Assembly: GCF_022201045.2 (NCBI RefSeq)
Contig: NC_068561.1
Coordinates: 23,938,501-24,002,500, forward strand
Direction of reading: 5' to 3'
Length of the DNA stretch: 64,000 nt
Origin: Citrus sinensis
Lineage: Eukaryota; Streptophyta; Magnoliopsida; Sapindales; Rutaceae
How positions within the stretch are numbered: the stretch's first letter is position 1; the number at the start of each line of letters is the position of its first letter. Under the pieces are notes generated by a model. The model saw only the letters and a program-made list of their open reading frames with translations, was not told the DNA's origin and made no database searches. The position numbers and the translations under genes are program-made. This document shows positions 59,147 to 64,000 of the stretch, piece by piece.

Positions 59147-61102
59147 CTATTCCGATGCTCTGAGAACTTCCGACTTGCCGTTCTCAGGAGTAATAAGAGC
59201 AAGAATAACAAATCCTCCTAGAACGACAATCAAAATTCCTAGAGAGTTCACAAGCAAGGCCTCGGTAGAATAACGACTTATGACGTGGTTGGTCTGAAGG
59301 AAAGTGACTTTCTCTAAGATTCCGGTGGCAGCAGTAGCAACAGCTAGGGCATATATGTAAACCCCAAGGAACACATGCCATGGCAGCAAGGAAGCTCTAC
59401 CATTTTTCGAGCCCCCTGGATACCAAAAGGTTGTAAATCCAGCAGCCCACTGTCCAAACAAAACAACAGTGAAAAAATTGCATGGATATAGATGTAAATA
59501 CAAAAGCTAGCTTTGCAATGAGAATGGGGCAGGAAAATGAAGAAGACCTGGATGCCAAATAGGAAAACGCAAGCTAGTCCCAACCATGAATGCAGGCTGT
59601 AGAAATTATCAATACCCTTGTCATTGTGGAATTTCAGAGCAGCCCAAACACCAATCAAGCTTAAAAGAAAAGCAATGAATTGCAAGCTTAGATGAACCAA
59701 TTTTCTGAGCTTTTTTGTCCCTGAAACTGTCTTGTATGCTAGCATAGCTGCATCAGTCAATGCCAGCTCATAAAAATCATGAATTCTTAGCTGCTATCAT
59801 AACATTTAGCAACGGAGAACAGTGTCTGAGTATTCAAATAATGACAAACGATCATCTCAATTGATTGCAAAAAGTGAATCAAAATATTACAAACAAGTGT
59901 GTATGTTAATCAAAATGCTTGCCGTATGGCACCCAAAATAAGCTTCAGAATTCAGAGGATAGTTATTCCTTCAGAAAAGGTTCCAGAAACAGTAGTCACA
60001 CCAGTACTATTGCAAAGTTTGAACATTATACTGTTGTATGGTCAGTCGCAAGACATTAGGAGTTTAACTCCATTTTCTCCATTTTGAGGGGTACAGCTAA
60101 ATCATGAAAGGAACATCTCGGCAAAAGAATCACAATTTTAACAGCCACCTTAAAACAAAGAAATCTAGTTTCAAAAAAAGCATCATTTGCAGTATCACAT
60201 AGAATTAGCCTCCAAGAAGTCACTAAGTTTTCTGGTGCATTTGAAATGTAAAGCAAATCTGAATGCAATAGACTTACCAACATTAGGACAACCAGTGAAA
60301 TCTACTACCAGCAAAATCAACTACTAGTGTTAACATAATTCACATCAGAGAACCATCAACCCAATAATCACCAATAAAAATTTACGAAATGGCCTATATT
60401 TCTCCATTTCATTTCCTAGGTCTACTACTAAATACTAGGGTCTTGAAGTGCTTTCTAAGAAAGTGCTTTGGAATTAAAATTGCTTCCTCCAAAAGCACCT
60501 GAAAGCAATTCTTCAAAAAACACCTCTCAAGTGGACTTCAGCCTTGTCTTTACAATTCAAAAGGGGATCTTCTAAAAAAGCACCTATAAAGAGCTTCTCT
60601 AAAAAGCAGTCTAATTGCTTTTTCTTTGTCAAAAATAAATTTTCATCTTAACCAAACACAACAAAACAAAGATAAAGGTATTGGCTTTGTATGAGCACAT
60701 TTTGTGTTGTTAAAATGTAAATGTTTCTTACGAAGTCCAAAATACAGCTATACTTCTAATTTTTTTTAATTAATCAAAATTAAAGCGTAAATAAAATAAT
60801 ATAATTTTTAATTTATATCCTATCAATTTACCTTCGCCATTCAAGAGTACGAGACCGATCACCATAAGAACCGGATGAACCTACAATGCACGAATCAACA
60901 AAACACGCAATCAAAAATAATTTCACAGAAAATTAAAAAATAAAAACAGAAAACTTACATTAAATATGAGATCTTTGTTATCGGAGGCAAGAGACAAGCC
61001 TCCTCTGTATTGAACAGTCCACGTCAGCACAAGAGTCGAGATTATCACTCCGATTACTCTGATTACTAGAAAGATCGGAAACCGAACCACCGGAACCGCC
61101 AT
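59147..61102 (-). CDS. Cytochrome b561, transmembrane ascorbate ferrireductase type
   Basis: Four exons on the minus strand: 61102-60959, 60880-60832, 59747-59548 and 59449-59147, joining in frame to 231 aa. Six hydrophobic spans are evident. Four histidines at positions typical of the two haem b groups are H50 (VHPVLMVIG), H83 (KLVHLSLQF), H117 (SLHSWLGLA) and H156 (LPWHVFLG). Family members move electrons from cytosolic ascorbate across the tonoplast or another membrane to monodehydroascorbate or ferric chelates. The start MAVPVVRFP is favoured over an in-frame ATG nine codons upstream because it matches the family N terminus. Intron 2 (59748-60831) is about 1.1 kb. All splice sites are GT-AG. 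The sequence looks intact. Confidence 0.93.
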
Positions 61103-61995
61103 TTCGAGAAAAGCCGCGGAGAAGAGCAAAAAATGAAAAACACTCGATTTGATGCCAAGATTATCTAATGCGGAGAAATTAGGGTTTATATGAATTGAAT
61201 GAATTTGAGTGAGAATCTGAGTTTTGCATTTGCTGTGTGCGCTGATGTGAAGAAAAGAAAAGAATGTGTGCCACGTCAGCTTACGTTTCTAGATGGTGCA
61301 TTGAGTTTTTTTATTTTCGTACGTTGACTTGACGAGGATCTTTTTGTAATTTTCTGTCAGTATTGATTAAAATGTATATATAATATAAGTTTCCACTTCG
61401 AGAAAATTAATACATAAATCCTCATAGAAAAAATAATCCTCCTCCAAGGCCTTGATCTTAATGCAAATGATACTTGAATCCAGATACGTTATACCATTTC
61501 AGAGACGTTATACCATTTCAGAGCTCTTCAATTTAATGTTAAGTATGTTATGTTTACCAATAATATCTAGTTGAATTTAGTAATTTAATTGAAAATGAAA
61601 TACTTTATTTGAATTTTTAAATGATCAGATATTTTACTAAACATGTTTTCATCTCTAAAACACCCTCTTGTAGATACGGAATTTGTTAAAATCATTCACC
61701 AAGCAAAAGACGAGGAATATTGAAAGTCTGAAGAAACCTTAAACCAAAACTAAATTTGTGTTAAACAATCTACTAACAAAGCTTATTCAACCATGCAATG
61801 GGAAAGCATACACAGCAGTGTTTTGTCTTGTCTGATGCTTGTTTATTTTGACCTAAATCCCAACAACAGAACCACAACAGGAAGTACAAACACAGCACCT
61901 CGAAATATAATCTTGGTGGGCTGGAGGCGCATGTAAGTTAAAACATCTAACAATCAACACCATTATTATTGTCTTGGAGACACAATGAGGACAGA
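61103..61995. other. Intergenic region between cytochrome b561 promoter and DCP5 3' end
   Basis: The right part probably includes the DCP5 3' untranslated region. The 17-base word ACGTTATACCATTTCAG occurs twice in tandem at about 61487-61520. Confidence 0.5.
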
Positions 61996-64000
61996 TTAGG
62001 AAGTTCGCGACATGCCATATCCATATCCACGACCTCGTGGAGCATAGCCATAGCCCCTTCCGTGATAAGAACCCCGTGACCGGCCACCGCGATAAGGCCC
62101 ACGGCCACCTCGCCCACCGTGATACCTTGGGAAATCACCGAAGGTCTAGAAAATGATCATTGTTCACATTCATCAGTTTACCAATTCAAAAGACTCAGAC
62201 ACTTCACAGAACTAATTGTCGTTAGATCATATGCAGGGAAGTATGGTGGGAAAAACAGAAAAAGTACCTCTGTATCTCTTCTCACTTGCTCTGAAAACCT
62301 AGGCCTTCCATTATGCGATCCACGATTAAGGGCATCACATGATAAGGAATCAAAAAAGTCATCCTTAACATAAACAGGCTGTATAACAGAGGAAAGTGTC
62401 AACAACAGGCAATGAGTAAAAGAACATAGTAAGCTTACTTTTCACCTTATAAATCATGTATTCTGTGCCTGTGTATGAAACAGAGCGAGAGGAGCAAAAT
62501 TAACCTTGTTTTCATGTTTTGAAGATCCAACATCTTCTTCATCTTCATAATTATCCCCATCATCCAGAGCTTTGTTACTTTTACCAAGATGGCCCCATAC
62601 CTCATCTTTGTTAAATTTCTCATTCATAGCTATAAAATCAAAATCCTCTGTGAATCTAGTTGCCGAGCGTGAAAGCTGCAATAACACGTGTACAGCGTCA
62701 TATTCCATGTATCTGTGATTTATTGGAATGCATAATATTTTTTTTTAATAATCAACAAACGATAACAGAGATCCTACACAAGCAAAACAAACAAATTTTG
62801 ATATTAACCAGTACTTGGAAAAATGAAACAAAAATAATGCCTGATGATGCAGATTGCATGTAATGCTAAGCTGATGCAGCAGAAGTTTAATGGATGACTC
62901 TTTCTGGTTTGAATTGTGGTTGAGGTCCACAGACACGAGATGGAAATTTGATGCCAGTGACCGTGGATGGTGGCCAACGCGGGGGCTGAAACTTTTTTTT
63001 TTTTTTTTCATACCAAACTGATGAAGCAAAAGTTTAGAATTCTAATATTCCGTTAATTCTTGAGAATATCGGAATAAAGGAACAGTCTAACTTCACATTG
63101 ATTCGAAAGGATATTGTGAACCTAGGGGATTAAGACTCATTGACTCCACAGAATGTCGAGAATTAACTAAACTCATAGCATATATGTGCCTGATAGAATT
63201 ACAGTAAATTCTCATCATACTGAAGGTATGATACCATTTCATTATCTGAATTTTCAAACGCTACGCAGAGCTAACTTTAAATGTACATAACATCTCAATC
63301 AATGTCCACTTTTTCTCAGAAGATCTAGAATTTTAAATTACCAAAAAGGCCAAGCATGAAACTTCGAAGATCCAATATTTTGAATTACCACTAAGGCAAT
63401 AACAAAAACGATAGGAAAAATGTAGAAGGATATACAGCATACATCAGTGCTACTTCAAGAGACTGTTGAAAACTTCCTGTTTTGTTTGTCTTCCATTATG
63501 GAAAAAACAGTCAGATTTAACGCATATCTTGGTTGGTGCTACTTCAAGAGACTGTTGAAGTTCTGTTTGTTTTCAATTATGGAAAAAGAAAAAATAAAGG
63601 CGAACGTGTGCTGCAATGACATTCGGGCAACAAGAAAGGCATACCTCATTTCCTCGTCCTCTACCTCTTCCACGTCCTCCTCTATAACCATATTGAGTAG
63701 AAGTAGGAGCTCCATATGGCTAGATTGGAAAATAGAAACAACAAAAACTTCAAATCAAAGTACATGACATTGATTTCAATCAATTAACAATCTGACCACA
63801 AAATGAAGGCATACAATAGAAGTTCAGGAAAGAAAAAACAATAACATTAACTAATAGCAATCCAACGCTAGACTTAATTCCATAACATAGAGTCCAATGT
63901 TTTGCATTACACAATCACAAAACTTTGCTCTATGGAAGTCAGATAATGCACCAATACCTTACGCTCAGTTGTTGAAGGTAGAGGCAATATTGGTTCCTGC
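61996..64000 (-). CDS. DCP5: DCP5 / LSM14-type mRNA decapping activator, 3' part
   Basis: The gene runs off the right edge; only its C-terminal exons are here: (64000)-63958, 63719-63645, 62675-62505, 62378-62268 and 62145-61996. They read [14 protein letters not shown], then [20 protein letters not shown], then the FDF box in [20 protein letters not shown], the FFD box [15 protein letters not shown], the TFG box [11 protein letters not shown] and a Gly/Arg-rich tail ending [16 protein letters not shown] and TFG boxes in this order define the RAP55/LSM14/DCP5 family. In plants DCP5 works in cytoplasmic P-bodies, binding DCP1, promoting decapping and repressing translation. The N-terminal LSm domain would lie beyond the window. 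Splice sites and phases are consistent. Confidence 0.92.

Noticed and set aside
1-64000. CRISPR arrays, operons, bacterial-style promoters or phage genes
   Set aside because: Introns, TATA boxes and gene families show nuclear plant DNA; no regularly spaced repeat array was seen.

Overview
The window is a stretch of nuclear DNA from a eudicot plant. It is AT-rich, the genes are split by short GT-AG introns, and every recognisable gene has its closest relatives in land plants. Codon and family impressions would fit a woody rosid such as Citrus, but that is inference and cannot be proved from the sequence alone.

Layout. 0-24 kb is gene-poor and holds three developmental regulators: an intact ASYMMETRIC LEAVES1/PHANTASTICA MYB gene (+, 3940-5115), a short RAV-type AP2/B3 repressor (-, 7765-8682) and a tiny ROTUNDIFOLIA4/DEVIL peptide gene (+, 13500-13646). 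Between them lie foldback/MITE-type repeats; the clearest is a 614-bp MULE-like element with a 10-bp target duplication (17143-17756).

24.1-36.6 kb is one complete, very young LTR retrotransposon of the Ty3/gypsy Athila type on the minus strand. It has two 1356-bp LTRs with one visible difference, a perfect TCAGG target duplication, a primer-binding site, a polypurine tract and an open 1793-codon gag-pol. Where Athila elements carry an env-like gene, this one has three further open frames: a small basic/coiled protein, a 185-aa protein with a basic stretch and CX2CX4CX4C finger like plant-virus nucleic-acid-binding proteins, and a 222-aa intronless LONELY GUY (LOG)-like protein with an altered catalytic motif. 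Splice-site-like sequences just after the primer-binding site and upstream of the two cargo frames suggest expression from spliced RNAs. This element is the most unusual thing in the window.

36.6-48.2 kb has a CYC/TB1-class TCP gene (+, 37888-38784), whose upstream region received the retrotransposon. It is followed by a long repeat-rich stretch, a likely receptor-kinase remnant and a decayed gag-only copia-type LTR element (46329-48182).

48.9-64 kb is gene-dense housekeeping DNA: proteasome maturation factor UMP1 (+, 4 exons), eIF2B delta (+, 7 exons), a decayed tandem GDSL lipase locus (-), a cytochrome b561 (-, 4 exons) and the 3' half of the mRNA decapping/repression gene DCP5 (-, running off the right edge). 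Exon joins for these were checked by reading frame and splice-site phase.

The host genes are independent units and form no operon or pathway. The only co-organised set is the retrotransposon's own gene series.
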